DNA from: Leisingera caerulea DSM 24564
Lineage (GTDB): Bacteria; Pseudomonadota; Alphaproteobacteria; Rhodobacterales; Rhodobacteraceae
Reading direction: 5' to 3'
Assembly: GCF_000473325.1 (NCBI RefSeq)
Contig: NZ_AXBI01000020.1
Span: forward strand, 248,001-312,000
Length of the DNA: 64,000 nt
The position numbers and the translations under genes are program-made. This document shows positions 38,632 to 48,286 of this stretch, piece by piece. The notes beneath the pieces were generated by a model that was not told the DNA's origin, ran no database searches, and worked only from the letters and a program-made list of their open reading frames with translations. Numbering within the stretch: the first letter of the stretch is position 1; each line of letters starts with the position of its first letter.

Positions 38632-39927
38632 ATGATCAGACTGATCGAACGCGGCCTCATGTTCGGCAACCTGGTCCGGGTTGAAAGCCCGGTGCAAGTT
38701 GCCCGTTACAACCGCGCCCTCAAACAGCTGACCGGCTTGCAGACCGCGCTCACGGATTTTCATATCGACATTTCAGGCTACAGCCCGGAAATCGGTGACG
38801 AACTCAACGACCGCCGGTACCTGAATCACAATGGCTGCAACCGCCAGTTCATCCTGTTGACCGTCGAGCAGAAGTCGGCGCCCTTGCTGAATGCGCATTT
38901 CTCGACCAACAGGGAAATCCTGAAGCGCTTCATCGAGGCAAACGAAGCAGCTCTGGCCAGCCTGACCGCCAGGGATGCCTTTGCCGGCGAAATGGAGAAC
39001 TCGGTCTTCTCGATCGATACAACGGAACACCTCCTGAACCACCGGCAGGTGGTTGTGTGCGGTGATACGACCTCAAACCACATTGCGGCGGCCGATCAGC
39101 TCAAAGGAAAAATCGCCCGGTTTGAAACCGAGCGGGATGCCTGGCGCGATGATGTGCTGATCGCTGAGATCGTCGAGCTGGCCCGGCAGACAGGAGACAT
39201 CACCCGGCATCCGCTATCCTTGAAGGAATGCGAGTTTGAGACGCCGGACTATTGGACATCCCACCTGGGCGGCGCATATGTGTTTGCGAGCCTGGCGGAG
39301 CCTGTGATCATCGCTTGCGACCCGGCCCGCCTGAACTGCGACCGCAGCGCGGAGGTGATCCCCTTGGAGCACCGCAACCGGCTGGCGTCTTTCCTGGAGC
39401 AGAACGGTCTCGTCGAGAACCTGTTCGCGGCGCCGCGCGAGAAAGCGATCCGGATCCTGCGCCAGAAGATGGATTTCATCCTGATCGGCATGGCGGCCGA
39501 GACCGGCCAATTCACCGGCGGCGTCTCCCGTCGCGAGATCAACGCGCTCCCGCGCATCCTGGGGGATGCCCTGCCCTGCTCGTACCGGGCGCTGCAGGAC
39601 GTCATGCACTGGGCCGAACACGGCGGCAGCTGGCCTTTCATCGAGAGCACCCACCCCGCCTATTTCTACATGCTGCGCGCAGCTCCCGGCCCGAACCGGG
39701 ATCTCGTCAACATGCTTCTCTCCGAACTCTGCCCGAGGGATGTCCAGAAGATGTACATCTTCCACAAGGAGATGTTCTACGGGGCGTACCGCGGATGGAC
39801 TGATGCGAAAAAGGAGTTTGTCTCTGACTTTCTGGCGCGGTCCTACGCCATGAACAAGTCCGGGGTCCGAGAAGAGCTCTTCGGCCCCGGGAACCAAGAA
39901 GCCATCAGCAGCGAGGCCGCACAATGA
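38632..39927 (+). CDS. DUF6638 family protein, 431 aa
   Basis: GGAGCAATCG precedes the ATG. The sequence follows, as I recall it, the DUF6638 family of Rhodobacterales almost collinearly: IRLIERGLMFGNLVRV, QLTGLQTALTDFHIDISGYS, GCNRQFILLTVEQKSAPLLN and a C-terminal Tyr/Phe-rich IFHKEMFYGAYRGWTDAKKEF. Function unknown; in host genomes it accompanies TelA, AAA ATPase and DUF1523 genes. Its stop overlaps the start of the next gene (ATGA). Confidence 0.85.
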   Translation: MIRLIERGLMFGNLVRVESPVQVARYNRALKQLTGLQTALTDFHIDISGYSPEIGDELNDRRYLNHNGCNRQFILLTVEQKSAPLLNAHFSTNREILKRFIEANEAALASLTARDAFAGEMENSVFSIDTTEHLLNHRQVVVCGDTTSNHIAAADQLKGKIARFETERDAWRDDVLIAEIVELARQTGDITRHPLSLKECEFETPDYWTSHLGGAYVFASLAEPVIIACDPARLNCDRSAEVIPLEHRNRLASFLEQNGLVENLFAAPREKAIRILRQKMDFILIGMAAETGQFTGGVSRREINALPRILGDALPCSYRALQDVMHWAEHGGSWPFIESTHPAYFYMLRAAPGPNRDLVNMLLSELCPRDVQKMYIFHKEMFYGAYRGWTDAKKEFVSDFLARSYAMNKSGVREELFGPGNQEAISSEAAQ

Positions 39928-40172
39928 TTGCCCTGCTTATTGCCCTGGTAGTCGCCTACGGGGTTCGCACGCTCATGCACTATGATCTCGAGGAGCGGAT
40001 CTATCTTGGCTGGCAGTTCCAGGAAGAACTGGGCTCTCCTGCCAAACTGAGCTTCGAGGAATTTACCGACCATCACACCAGGGCGGCGCGCCCGCAGATC
40101 TGGTTCATCTCTGGCCTTGCCGGCCTCTTTACGGCGGGCATCGTTCAATACCTGGCGGAACGGCTGATCTGA
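39924..40172 (+). CDS. Small membrane protein of the DUF6638 operon, 82 aa
   Basis: ATGA overlap with DUF6638. N-terminal TM (IALLIALVVAYGVRTLM) and C-terminal TM (IWFISGLAGLFTAGIVQYLAERL) with an acidic central part (KLSFEEFTDHH). Presumably anchors or regulates the module at the inner membrane. Confidence 0.75.
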   Translation: MIALLIALVVAYGVRTLMHYDLEERIYLGWQFQEELGSPAKLSFEEFTDHHTRAARPQIWFISGLAGLFTAGIVQYLAERLI

Positions 40173-40240
40173 TCCGCCGCGCTGTTTGAGAGGGAGATCC
40201 CTGTGAAATTAATGAAGCCGCCCCGCGCATGGAGGCCAGT

Positions 40241-40519
40241 ATGATCATCAGCCTGATCCGCCTGATCATCTTTGCCACAATCGGGATGTCCATCGCTTAT
40301 CTGATGGCGCGCTACTACATCAGCTCCGCTCTGCGTGAGGAGCTCGAGAGGGAGTGGCAAGAGCTGCCGATCGCTGTCCGCGGCCCATCCTGCGACCTGT
40401 GGGTCGGCATGCGCATGGCTCGCAGCGCGAACTCCATCCGGCTCCGCGCCTTCCTGATCGCTTTCGCGGTTCCGACACTGTCGGGGCTTGCCATCATTCT
40501 GACAATCAACTTCCTCTGA
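40241..40519 (+). CDS. Small membrane protein of the DUF6638 operon, 92 aa
   Basis: TGGAGG lies 5 nt before the chosen ATG. N-terminal TM (IISLIRLIIFATIGMSIAYLMA) and C-terminal TM (AFLIAFAVPTLSGLAIILTI) around a charged middle. Eleven bases before the DUF1523 gene, which has AAAGGA overlapping this stop, so operonic. Confidence 0.75.
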   Translation: MIISLIRLIIFATIGMSIAYLMARYYISSALREELEREWQELPIAVRGPSCDLWVGMRMARSANSIRLRAFLIAFAVPTLSGLAIILTINFL

Positions 40520-40530
40520 AAGGATATTCT

Positions 40531-41217
40531 GTGAAAAAGATTCTGAAATGGGGTGCGCGCCTTGTCTTTGCAGCCGCCGCCGGCGTCTTCCTCCACTACA
40601 CGCTCCCGCAGCATGACATCGTTCAGGTTGTGGGGACTGAGAACCGCCGGATCGACTTCGGCGAAAACTCCATGTTCTGGGCTTCGCCGGACTCCGGCAC
40701 GGAGAAGCGCTCCAACCGGGATGTGTTCTTCATCCAGACCAAGATGGCCAACGGGGCAACCATGGTCTACCGCAACGAAGACACCGGATGGGACTGGCCG
40801 CCCTACTTCAAATTCGACAGCCAGAACCTTCAGGCGGAAGCCGCGGGCGCGGTCTCGCCCAACAGCGACCCGCAATACTATGCGATCACCCATTACGGCT
40901 GGCGGATCAAATGGTTTTCCATCTTCCCCAACGCTGTAGCCCTGAAGCCCGTTGCCGGTCCGGATGCCTATGTCGTGCCATGGGTGAGCGCCGCGATCCT
41001 GACCATGCTGGCCGCCGCCTCCCTGGGCGTGCTGGCCGTCGCGCGCCGCTTCAAGCGCCGCTTTATTCAGCCCAAACTGGATGAGGCGCGCGAGCTTGCC
41101 GGGGACGGCATCGAGGGTTTGAGCGCCGCCGGCGATGCAGTGGCCGGACAGGCCCGCAAGAGCCTGTTCTCCTTCTCGCGCTGGCTCGACACCTTCAAAG
41201 GCAAGCCGCGCCACTGA
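40531..41217 (+). CDS. DUF1523 family membrane protein, 228 aa
   Basis: GTG start with AAAGGAT upstream. N-terminal TM (LVFAAAAGVFLHYTLP), then the DUF1523 pattern: DIVQVVGTENRR, NRDVFFIQTKM, VYRNEDTGWDWPPYFKFDS and a second TM (VSAAILTMLAAASLGVLAV). Positive C-terminal tail. Periplasmic domain of about 120 residues. Conserved in Rhodobacteraceae; function unknown. Confidence 0.85.
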   Translation: MKKILKWGARLVFAAAAGVFLHYTLPQHDIVQVVGTENRRIDFGENSMFWASPDSGTEKRSNRDVFFIQTKMANGATMVYRNEDTGWDWPPYFKFDSQNLQAEAAGAVSPNSDPQYYAITHYGWRIKWFSIFPNAVALKPVAGPDAYVVPWVSAAILTMLAAASLGVLAVARRFKRRFIQPKLDEARELAGDGIEGLSAAGDAVAGQARKSLFSFSRWLDTFKGKPRH

Positions 41218-41239
41218 TCCGAAGGCACAGACCAATCGG

Positions 41240-41267
41240 AAAGCCGGGCCCTTGCGGCCCGGCTTTT
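41240..41267. terminator. Terminator after DUF1523 gene
   Basis: AAAGCCGGGCC-CTTGC-GGCCCGGCTTTT; the stem ends in a T-run and serves both convergent genes. Confidence 0.85.
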
Positions 41268-41847
41268 ACTTTGCGCAGGCGCGCACGACCGCATCCAGCT
41301 CGGCAGTTGCACCGCTGATCAGTTCGGTCGGATCACGGCCGTCCCATGATTGCTGATTTTCGGCGGCCAGCTTTTCAGACAGGGCTGCAAGCCGGCTGCC
41401 GGCCTCCTCCTGGCATGGGGCCTCTTCCGCGGACGCCTCTACAGCGTCGACAATCACTTCCACAATCGAGCCCACGGATTCCAATATGGTCTCGCTTACG
41501 TCTGAACAGGGAACTTCCCCGACAAAGTTACCGAAGACCACGCGGGCTGAAAAATCCCTGCCCTTCCGCGAGAACCGGATGAAGTCCGCCCCCGACATCA
41601 GCGTCAGGTCGCTATTCGCGATCGCCGCTGAGTATTCGGAATGCGGAGGCAGGGCCCAAACCTCACCCTCCTCGCTGAACTGGAAGCCGTAAACAATGAT
41701 GCGCTCTTCAAACGCGCAGGCCATGTACGACCTCAGTTTCAATGAGTCGATATCCGGTTTCGGCGCCTCGGCGCCAGCAGGCATGCCAGCGAAAGATGCC
41801 GCAAGGGCAAGCCAGGACAAGGCTTTCAGGCGTTCATGAAATGGCAT
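41266..41847 (-). CDS. Secreted hypothetical protein, 193 aa
   Basis: CAGGAGG 6 nt before the ATG. Signal peptide (ALSWLALAASFAGMPAGAEA). Mature protein is acidic with a beta-rich first half (EERIIVYGFQFSEEGEVWALPP) and a helical end (EEAGSRLAALSEKLAAENQ); two or three Cys. Periplasmic; no family recognised. Confidence 0.7.
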   Translation of the reverse strand: MPFHERLKALSWLALAASFAGMPAGAEAPKPDIDSLKLRSYMACAFEERIIVYGFQFSEEGEVWALPPHSEYSAAIANSDLTLMSGADFIRFSRKGRDFSARVVFGNFVGEVPCSDVSETILESVGSIVEVIVDAVEASAEEAPCQEEAGSRLAALSEKLAAENQQSWDGRDPTELISGATAELDAVVRACAK

Positions 41848-41935
41848 GCAGACCTCCTGAGGCGCCGGGAATACTGGGCTCCAGATGACCCGCGCCGCGC
41901 TGCCCTGTCAACTTACGGTGGCGCCAGGCCCAAAA

Positions 41936-41972
41936 AAGAACCGCCCCGCACATTCAGTGCGGGGCGGTTCTT
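41936..41972. terminator. Strong terminator before the Clp-like gene end
   Basis: AAGAACCGCCCCGCAC and GTGCGGGGCGGTTCTT, 16-bp perfect arms around ATTCA. On the minus strand it ends the Clp-like transcript with TTTTTTGGG beyond the stem. Confidence 0.85.
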
Positions 41973-41991
41973 CTGCATCTCGGGTCCATGC

Positions 41992-44433
41992 TCAGCGGAT
42001 TGCAAACCCGTCACCGGCGGGATCCAGGCCGATGCGGATCCCATCCCCGGTGCGCTTTTTCCAGATTTCGGAGACGACCAGGTTCCGGATCCGCCCCTGG
42101 ACCGCTGCACGGATCGCTTTGGCAGCCCCCTGAGCAGCCAGGACGTCCATGGCAGCCTTGTCCATGACCACAGCGAAGCCCATCTCCCGGAAGGTCGCGG
42201 CCAGCTGTGCGAACTCAGCGCTTGCCAGCGCGTGACCCAGCCCTTGCGAAGGCTGAGCAAGGCGGATGACGCGGCGCGCAGCTGCAAGCAGTCCGGCATC
42301 CAGCAGGCTCCGCAGATCCTCATTCTCCTCGCGTTCACGGGCAAACCCCAGAGCCTGACGGCTGCCGGCCGGATCACAGATACAGGACATGAAGATCCAG
42401 GCCCCGCGCAGCGAGACCAGCCGCCCGTCAGCCGCCCGGAACATGCCGGTCTTGAGGACTTCAGAGACCAGCTCCTGGACGGCCTGATCTGAGCGTTCGA
42501 TATTTTCGAGCATCAGAACCAGATCCCGGTGCCCGTCCCCCGCCTCGACCAGCTGACCGGTGCGGTCAGCGCCGACGGCGCCAGGCAGACCGATCAGCTG
42601 ATGCATGCTGCTGCGGTCCCGCATCTGACCCATATCGATGCGCACAAAAGGCAGCTCCATCGCGCTGGCGAAGGCCCGTGCGACCCGCGTCGGCGCGGCA
42701 GCCGCTGGCCCTGCCAGCAGCATGGAGGAGACCGGGCCGCTGACGTCCAGGTTCAGCACCGCGGCGCGGGCCTCTTCAGAGATCTCTGCGATCGCCGCTT
42801 TCTGATCCGAGAGACGATCATGGATCGAGGCTTCAAGGCGGGTGAGCCGGAAGATTTCATCCTCCGACGGCATCTTCGGCCGCCGCAGTCCGAGACGGTC
42901 CGCCGCTTCACGCACATGCTCGATGGTCAGCAGCGCTTCCTCGGAGGCATGCCTGCCTGCGGCTTCCTCAACGGCGACCACGCAGGCCGTATCGAGGAGG
43001 TCGAACGCTTTGTCAGGGAACCTGCGCTCCGGCTGATAGAGATCGGTGATCCGGCAGATTTCCTCCACAACCCCCTCGGTATCCTCGAGATCGTGGTGGC
43101 TCAGATATGACCATGCCGCGCCGCCAAGAATCTCGATGGCCTCTTCCCGGGTCGGCTCTTTGATCTGCATGGTGTCGAACCTGCGCATCAGCGCGGCGTC
43201 CTGGCGCAGTTCACGCATTTCGGCCGGTGTCGTGGCTCCGATCACGGTGATTTCGCCGCGGCCAAGCGCGGTCTTCAGCATGTTGGCGCCATCCATGCCG
43301 CGCCCATAGGTCGAGCCCGATCCGACCACCATGTGGAACTCATCCACGAACAGGATGGCCTTCTCATCGCGCAGGCGGGCGATCAGGATTTTCATGCGCT
43401 CCTCGAAATCGCCCCGGAACTTGGTGCCCGCAACAAGGTCCTGCAGCGCAAGCTCGTAAAAGGGGCGCCCTGCAAGCTTCTTGTCGGTAGCCGCCGAACG
43501 CAGCCGCAGCGCCAGTCCTTCCGCGATCGCGGTCTTGCCCACCCCGGCTTCGCCGGACAGGATGATGCTCGACTTCCGGCGGCGGCGCAGAACGGAGATG
43601 ATCCGGTCGATCTCCTCGTCCCGGCCGACAACCGGATCGATGTCGCCGCGGGCCGCCTTTGCGCCCAGGTCCAGCAGACATGCATCGACATCCTTGCCGA
43701 CGTCCGCCTCGCTCCGGCCGGCGCGGCGGCCGGCGGAGTTGTTGCTCTGAGGCTTTTCTGCCGCTTTCTCCGCCCGATGCTTGTTCACGAGATCCGCCAG
43801 CGGCGGATTGGCATCCTTCTCCTCGCCGAACAGCATGGCGTCGTCAAAGTCTTCGAGGCTCTTATCAAGGAGCGCCGTATCGCGCTGCTGCGCACTCTCA
43901 GCCGCCTCCGCATTCCGGGAAGCAATGTAGTCATAATCGGACTGATAAAAGTCCACATCCTCTGCATCCAGCAGCAGCGAACCGGCGCCGCAGTCCTGAA
44001 GGGCAGATTCAGCGATCATGGAGCCGAGTGCCGCACGCACCACCTTGAGGTAGAAGTCGGCCAGGGCCGTTTCCGGCTCATCCGCATCGGGGCCTTTGAA
44101 ATCCTCTCCCATCAGAGCAACGAGCTTGTTCATTTCAGCCGACAGCTCGAGGCTGGGCGAAGCGGAGCTGAACTGATGGTGCTCCCGGAAAGAGCGGGCC
44201 AGAGACCCGCGGCACGCGTCGACGTCGCCGCCTGCGCTCTGGATCAAAGCCCCGAAGCCGGGCTCATCAAGAAGCTCATGCATCAGATGCTCAACGCCAA
44301 ACAGCCTGAACTGAAACCGCCGCGCCAGGTCAGCCGCTGCCGAGAATATGCCCGCTTGCAAGGGGAAGCGGCGCAGATCAGGAAACCGGGGATCCGTTCC
44401 GTCAAAAGCAACGGCGCTGGAAACATCTTGCAT
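41992..44433 (-). CDS. ClpA/ClpB-like AAA+ unfoldase with degenerate second ring, 813 aa
   Basis: Start set at [10 protein letters not shown] with AAGGAAGAGG upstream. Clp-N-like domain ([23 protein letters not shown]). First AAA ring is intact: [19 protein letters not shown] (about residues 291-309), [14 protein letters not shown], sensor and arginine-finger region. The second ring follows ClpA collinearly, but Walker A is [17 protein letters not shown] instead of GPTGVGKT and Walker B is [11 protein letters not shown] instead of LLDEIEKA (about 570-645), so it cannot bind or cleave ATP normally. No ClpP-binding IGL loop was found. Probably an unfoldase or adaptor for the element's own proteins. 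Confidence 0.85.
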   Translation of the reverse strand: MQDVSSAVAFDGTDPRFPDLRRFPLQAGIFSAAADLARRFQFRLFGVEHLMHELLDEPGFGALIQSAGGDVDACRGSLARSFREHHQFSSASPSLELSAEMNKLVALMGEDFKGPDADEPETALADFYLKVVRAALGSMIAESALQDCGAGSLLLDAEDVDFYQSDYDYIASRNAEAAESAQQRDTALLDKSLEDFDDAMLFGEEKDANPPLADLVNKHRAEKAAEKPQSNNSAGRRAGRSEADVGKDVDACLLDLGAKAARGDIDPVVGRDEEIDRIISVLRRRRKSSIILSGEAGVGKTAIAEGLALRLRSAATDKKLAGRPFYELALQDLVAGTKFRGDFEERMKILIARLRDEKAILFVDEFHMVVGSGSTYGRGMDGANMLKTALGRGEITVIGATTPAEMRELRQDAALMRRFDTMQIKEPTREEAIEILGGAAWSYLSHHDLEDTEGVVEEICRITDLYQPERRFPDKAFDLLDTACVVAVEEAAGRHASEEALLTIEHVREAADRLGLRRPKMPSEDEIFRLTRLEASIHDRLSDQKAAIAEISEEARAAVLNLDVSGPVSSMLLAGPAAAAPTRVARAFASAMELPFVRIDMGQMRDRSSMHQLIGLPGAVGADRTGQLVEAGDGHRDLVLMLENIERSDQAVQELVSEVLKTGMFRAADGRLVSLRGAWIFMSCICDPAGSRQALGFAREREENEDLRSLLDAGLLAAARRVIRLAQPSQGLGHALASAEFAQLAATFREMGFAVVMDKAAMDVLAAQGAAKAIRAAVQGRIRNLVVSEIWKKRTGDGIRIGLDPAGDGFAIR

Positions 44434-44554
44434 GACAACCTCTTCCTTCAAAAACTTTTGCAATCTGGGTGCCGCCACGGAAGCAATGACGGTGTTCGCG
44501 GATATTTACCTGAGAGGCATGCGAGAATCTATAGCATAACCACCACTGGAAGAA

Positions 44555-44583
44555 AATTTATTTCGATTATTCGCACTTGTCAA
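44555..44583 (-). promoter_or_regulatory. Sigma70-type promoter of the Clp-like gene
   Basis: Minus strand: TTGACA (44583-44578), exactly 17 bp, TAAATT (44560-44555). Expected start near 44548, leaving a 5' leader of about 115 nt. A degenerate octamer (GTGCGAATAAT) sits in the spacer. Confidence 0.75.
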
Positions 44584-44691
44584 ATGTGTGAATTTGTACA
44601 TCCGATCCACAAAAGCCATGCCGGCAGCCGAATCCGCACTCCGGCTTGGCAGAACGGCCATCCGGAGGGCTGCGCGCCTCACCGCAAAGGT

Positions 44692-45165
44692 TTAACGCAT
44701 GCCATAGGCGCTTCGCCCGGAGAGAACATCAAGGTAAGGATCCAGAGCTTCTCCGATGCTCTGGGGATCGGCGTCAATATCGCGCAGCGCCCTCAAGAGC
44801 GCCTCACCCGCGCCGTCGCCCATCTCATCCGGGTCGAGGTCATCTGCATCAAAGATATGTGTTGCTCCGCCGCGGGAGCGATCAGCCAATGCGTCAGCAA
44901 TAGCCATTTCCGGCAGCAGAACCGGCCAGCCGGTTTCAGAGTGCCCCATGGGGCAGCACCAGTTCAGCAGCATGTCGAAATGCTCCGGCCCCCGGCAGCG
45001 GATGCGCGCCCCTGTCAGCACCGCCGTTGTCCGCCCACGGACCAGGATCTCCGGCATTCGCTGGATTTGGGTCGTCCATCCGGCATCCGCAACAGCAGAT
45101 GAGCCGCCGACGATGAAATCGCACCCAAGGTGATTGCGCATGGAGTGTCTGCTCAGAAGCTGCAT
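44692..45165 (-). CDS. Hypothetical partner of AbiEii-type gene, 157 aa
   Basis: ATG overlaps the end of the upstream nucleotidyltransferase gene by 13 bp, so translation is coupled. The protein is acidic, with C-terminal EALLRALRDIDADPQSIGEALDPYLDVL and an N-terminal FIVGGSSAVADAG. Size and coupling fit a cognate antitoxin, though order (enzyme first) is reversed from the classical AbiEi-AbiEii. No domain recognised. Confidence 0.6.
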   Translation of the reverse strand: MQLLSRHSMRNHLGCDFIVGGSSAVADAGWTTQIQRMPEILVRGRTTAVLTGARIRCRGPEHFDMLLNWCCPMGHSETGWPVLLPEMAIADALADRSRGGATHIFDADDLDPDEMGDGAGEALLRALRDIDADPQSIGEALDPYLDVLSGRSAYGMR

Positions 45166-46085
45166 CCCACGGACTCTCCTGCATCTCCTGGCGCTGCCTC
45201 AAGCGCCATTTCTGAAACCATGCCCTGACCGATCGCAAACTCAGCTTCGAAATCGCCGAACAATTGCCGCAGTCGGCCGGTCTTTTCCAGCTCAGCCATC
45301 TCGGCTTCACTGAACCACCGCGCCATATTCTCGCGGTACCCCTCGAAGTCAACACGCCCCTCCGTCACCAGGTCCCGCGCAAGCCCCTGGTGGATCTCTT
45401 GAGCCGTGCGGCCGTAGATCCCCATCGTCGCGCTGAGCGCATCTTCGCGGTCATCGTCCGGGCTGACCAGCGGATGGAGGAAGCCCAGATCGTGAATATC
45501 GCGATGCTTCAATGCCGGCCGCTGCGCCATTGCAACGATTTTGTCTGCCCAGATCGATCGCGGAGTTGCGGCAAGCAGCTCGCTGCGGGAAACGGTGCCG
45601 CCCATCTCCGGCCGCGTGACTTCTGCAGAATATGCAGCAATGCGTTCTGGCGGGCAGATGTAAAATTCGACTTTCACTTTCACTGCACCAAGGTAGCCCG
45701 GATGCTCCCAGCGGATCTGCAGACGATCGACATCCCCCATTTTCGGCTGCGGGTTCGTCATCTTGCTGGTCAGCGAGACGCTTGAGCCAGGCATGATCAG
45801 AGAAGAACGCAGCTGCAGGGCAGCCTCGATATTCGCAGACCTTGACATGAGTTTTCGCACAGTTTCCGGCGCCCCCATGAAGTCCAGGTCTTCCGACCAC
45901 CTGGGAGATCCATGGATGATCGAAAGAGATGTTCCCCCATGGAAAACGAGATTGGCGCCCAGCTCGTCAGTCTTCATGTAGTGGCCGATTTCCTCCAGCG
46001 CCCGCAACTGCAACTCCTTGGAGATGCGGATTTTCATATCGCTGGTCAGAGGCTTCCGGTTCAGCCTGATCATCTTGTCGACCAC
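45153..46085 (-). CDS. AbiEii/AbiGii-type nucleotidyltransferase, about 310 aa
   Basis: GTG start proposed with AAAGGACG upstream; an ORF start at 46145 has no ribosome binding site. NLVFHGGTSLSIIHGSPRWSEDLDF (about residues 44-68) is the AbiEii pattern GGT...R.SEDLD with two catalytic Asp. The C-terminal half has RSIWADKIVAMAQRPALKHRDIHDLGFL, also typical. Family members are toxins of type IV abortive-infection systems that pyrimidinylate tRNA acceptor ends. Coupled to the 44692 gene. Confidence 0.8.
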   Translation of the reverse strand: MVDKMIRLNRKPLTSDMKIRISKELQLRALEEIGHYMKTDELGANLVFHGGTSLSIIHGSPRWSEDLDFMGAPETVRKLMSRSANIEAALQLRSSLIMPGSSVSLTSKMTNPQPKMGDVDRLQIRWEHPGYLGAVKVKVEFYICPPERIAAYSAEVTRPEMGGTVSRSELLAATPRSIWADKIVAMAQRPALKHRDIHDLGFLHPLVSPDDDREDALSATMGIYGRTAQEIHQGLARDLVTEGRVDFEGYRENMARWFSEAEMAELEKTGRLRQLFGDFEAEFAIGQGMVSEMALEAAPGDAGESVGCSF

Positions 46086-46182
46086 TTTGCTCGTCCTTTT
46101 TCTGTTTTTCTTCGCCTCTCCGGGCGATACCTGCCTGCCGGCCAACCGGCGGCATCATAGAATGGCGCTGCGCCGCGCCGCA

Positions 46183-46548
46183 TCACATGCCGGGGCCTTC
46201 AGCGCCCTCCTCAAGGTCAGCCATCCGGTCACTCAAAACGAAGATGTGGTCCGTCAGCGCGGCAAAATCCACGTCCTCCTCCTGAAGGTCCAGCATCGCA
46301 AGAACGCGCTCGCGCGTATTGATGACCGGATCATCCGTCCGGTCTTCATAGTTGCGCCCCGGCCGCAGATTGTCTCCGGTCACGCCCGCATCCCGCATGA
46401 TCTCGGCGATTGCATCGTTGAGGTCCTCTGCGATCTCCAGCTCACCCGCCTGGCGAAGCTGTTCAGCTGAGGTTCCGAAGGCGGGAAGGATCTTGTGAAC
46501 GATATCATCAACCCGCTCATCAAATTGTCTCTCCGCATGACTGCTCAT
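46183..46548 (-). CDS. Hypothetical acidic helical protein, 121 aa
   Basis: First base 2 bp after the stop of the YubB-like gene, so operonic. Helical: FDERVDDIVHKILPAFGTSAEQLRQAGELEIAEDLNDAIAEI, acidic throughout. No motif recognised. Confidence 0.65.
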   Translation of the reverse strand: MSSHAERQFDERVDDIVHKILPAFGTSAEQLRQAGELEIAEDLNDAIAEIMRDAGVTGDNLRPGRNYEDRTDDPVINTRERVLAMLDLQEEDVDFAALTDHIFVLSDRMADLEEGAEGPGM

Positions 46549-46550
46549 TT

Positions 46551-47363
46551 TCAGGGCTCCATTTCCGAATTGCTGTTCAAACCTGCGGAGGGATGCACAA
46601 AGGCGATCGCCTCCTCCACCGCATCGCGGCTGTCTTCCTCCACCCAGTAGATCTCCCCGGGCTCACCGTCATTTACAGCCGAGAAGGCGTAATCCGTGTC
46701 CTCATCGTAGCCCCAGCTCTGGATCTGCAGATCCGGAAACCGCTTAGCCAGCGCTTCGATGAATGCATGCGGAGAGGCGTTGACCGTGTCGAAGCGGACG
46801 GTAAAGCCGCCCTCTTCGGTGATCAGAAAAAGGGCGTCGTCAGCGTGCGCCCGGGTCCCCCAATGCTTCTCATGCCAGGCGGCCGGGTTGGAGTATCCGG
46901 TGGCATCAACGCTTCTGGCGAGAGCCTCGCCCGCCTCAAGAATGCCCGGGTGGTCCTGTTCCGCTTTGCGGCGGGCCTCATCATATGGCAGTCCGCCATA
47001 ACCGTGGCGCTCCAGCACGCTGATCCTTGTCCGGGAGAACTCCGGCGGCATCAGATGCTCGAACGGATCCTCATGAGAGGTCAGGGCAATGTAGTCGACA
47101 TCGCTTGAAGAGAGCGCCAGGGCAAGATCGCTCCGCCCCAGGAGCCGCTGAGGGACAGCTGCCGTGATATCCAAAAGCGGGACAACCCCCGCAAAAGTCA
47201 AAGGGCACCAGGCTCCGTATCCCGGCTCCCCAGCCCGAACCATCTTCAGCGCCTCATCAGCGGAGCGCCCAGTCAGGATGCTGGCGAGCCGCCCGAGATC
47301 CTCTTCAGAAATGGCCCCGCTGGATGCCGAAAGAGAAATGCGATTTGTAACCAGATTCCCCAT
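46551..47363 (-). CDS. YubB/Api92-like protein, 270 aa
   Basis: MGNLVTNRISLS is the standard opening of the YubB ferredoxin-like (DUF1281) family, whose members are found on plasmids and phages. Further agreement: AWHEKHWGTRAHADDALF, VRFDTVNASPHAFIEALAKRFPDLQIQSWGYDED and the closing EEDS-like acidic strand. Presumed role unknown, perhaps anti-restriction or conjugation-related. Flanked by small partners 2 bp away on both sides. Confidence 0.85.
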   Translation of the reverse strand: MGNLVTNRISLSASSGAISEEDLGRLASILTGRSADEALKMVRAGEPGYGAWCPLTFAGVVPLLDITAAVPQRLLGRSDLALALSSSDVDYIALTSHEDPFEHLMPPEFSRTRISVLERHGYGGLPYDEARRKAEQDHPGILEAGEALARSVDATGYSNPAAWHEKHWGTRAHADDALFLITEEGGFTVRFDTVNASPHAFIEALAKRFPDLQIQSWGYDEDTDYAFSAVNDGEPGEIYWVEEDSRDAVEEAIAFVHPSAGLNSNSEMEP

Positions 47364-47365
47364 TT

Positions 47366-48127
47366 TCAGAACTCGGCCCCGGCAGGCCCGTAATCTTTCT
47401 GCCGAACCGTTGCAGGGAATTCCTCCCGAAGGCGGCGGGCCAGGCTGTCAATCTGGTCTGAGCAATCCAGAGAGCGCGCATGGCGCAGAATGGTCCGATG
47501 CAGATCTCCGGCGTCCTGCCCCTCATCGATCTCGATGTCTTCCGCAAGATCAGCCAGCTCCAGCCGAGGCAGGCCAACGGATGCGCCCGGAATGCTCTCC
47601 AGTTCGTGCTGCAGGGCACGTACCACATTGGGATTTCCCGCATCGCAAATCTTGCGGGCCAGGACGGATGCAAGATCGATCCGGTCAGCAGGAGGCAGCG
47701 CCAGAATGGCTTCAGCTTCGCCCAGCTCCATTTCCCAAGAGCCGCGAAGGGGAAGCTGGTATCCGGTCCGGGTCCGCTCATCCTGGATGTCAAAGGCTGA
47801 AAACGCCTCCAGGGGCGCCCCGGCCGACACCATCATCAAGAGCCCCTCACCATTGAGGGTGCGCCCGCTTTCCACCCGAAAGCCCTCCAACCCGCGGCTG
47901 GCCAGCGCAGCCTCTGCAGCACGCGCCTCACCGGGAAGGTCGAAGATCATGAAACTGGGCCGTCCAGCACCTTCGAGCTCACCGCGCAAATCAGCGATAT
48001 TGCCCCCATGCACCAGCAGCTGCTCAGCGCCAGGTTCCAGCGAATACCCTGCCGGCAGGCCCTGGGCCTCGTTGCCCGGTTTGAGCCAAAGGGGGATCAT
48101 GTCTGCGGTTCGGGTCAATGCGGTCAC
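47366..48127 (-). CDS. Hypothetical protein, 253 aa
   Basis: GTG start with GGAGAGCGCAG upstream. Ala/Leu/Glu-rich, with ILALPPADRIDLASVLARKICDAGNPNVVRALQHELE and ARSLDCSDQIDSLARRLREEF. First gene of the operon reaching 46183. The leader contains TTTTTTCGCGAAAATT (48159-48174), a palindromic relative of the octamer, and an octamer at 48270. No family recognised. Confidence 0.7.
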   Translation of the reverse strand: MTALTRTADMIPLWLKPGNEAQGLPAGYSLEPGAEQLLVHGGNIADLRGELEGAGRPSFMIFDLPGEARAAEAALASRGLEGFRVESGRTLNGEGLLMMVSAGAPLEAFSAFDIQDERTRTGYQLPLRGSWEMELGEAEAILALPPADRIDLASVLARKICDAGNPNVVRALQHELESIPGASVGLPRLELADLAEDIEIDEGQDAGDLHRTILRHARSLDCSDQIDSLARRLREEFPATVRQKDYGPAGAEF

Positions 48128-48286
48128 CTGCGCTCTCCTGCTTTCTGATAGCCTAATGTTTTTTCGCGAAAATTCACGACAATCATTGCAAGCCGCATGC
48201 GGCCTTAGAAGCAGGAACGGCTGCCAATTCCGCCCCAGTATCTCCGGATAGGATTTTCAGCGCAATACTTTTTCGCATAACGAAAA

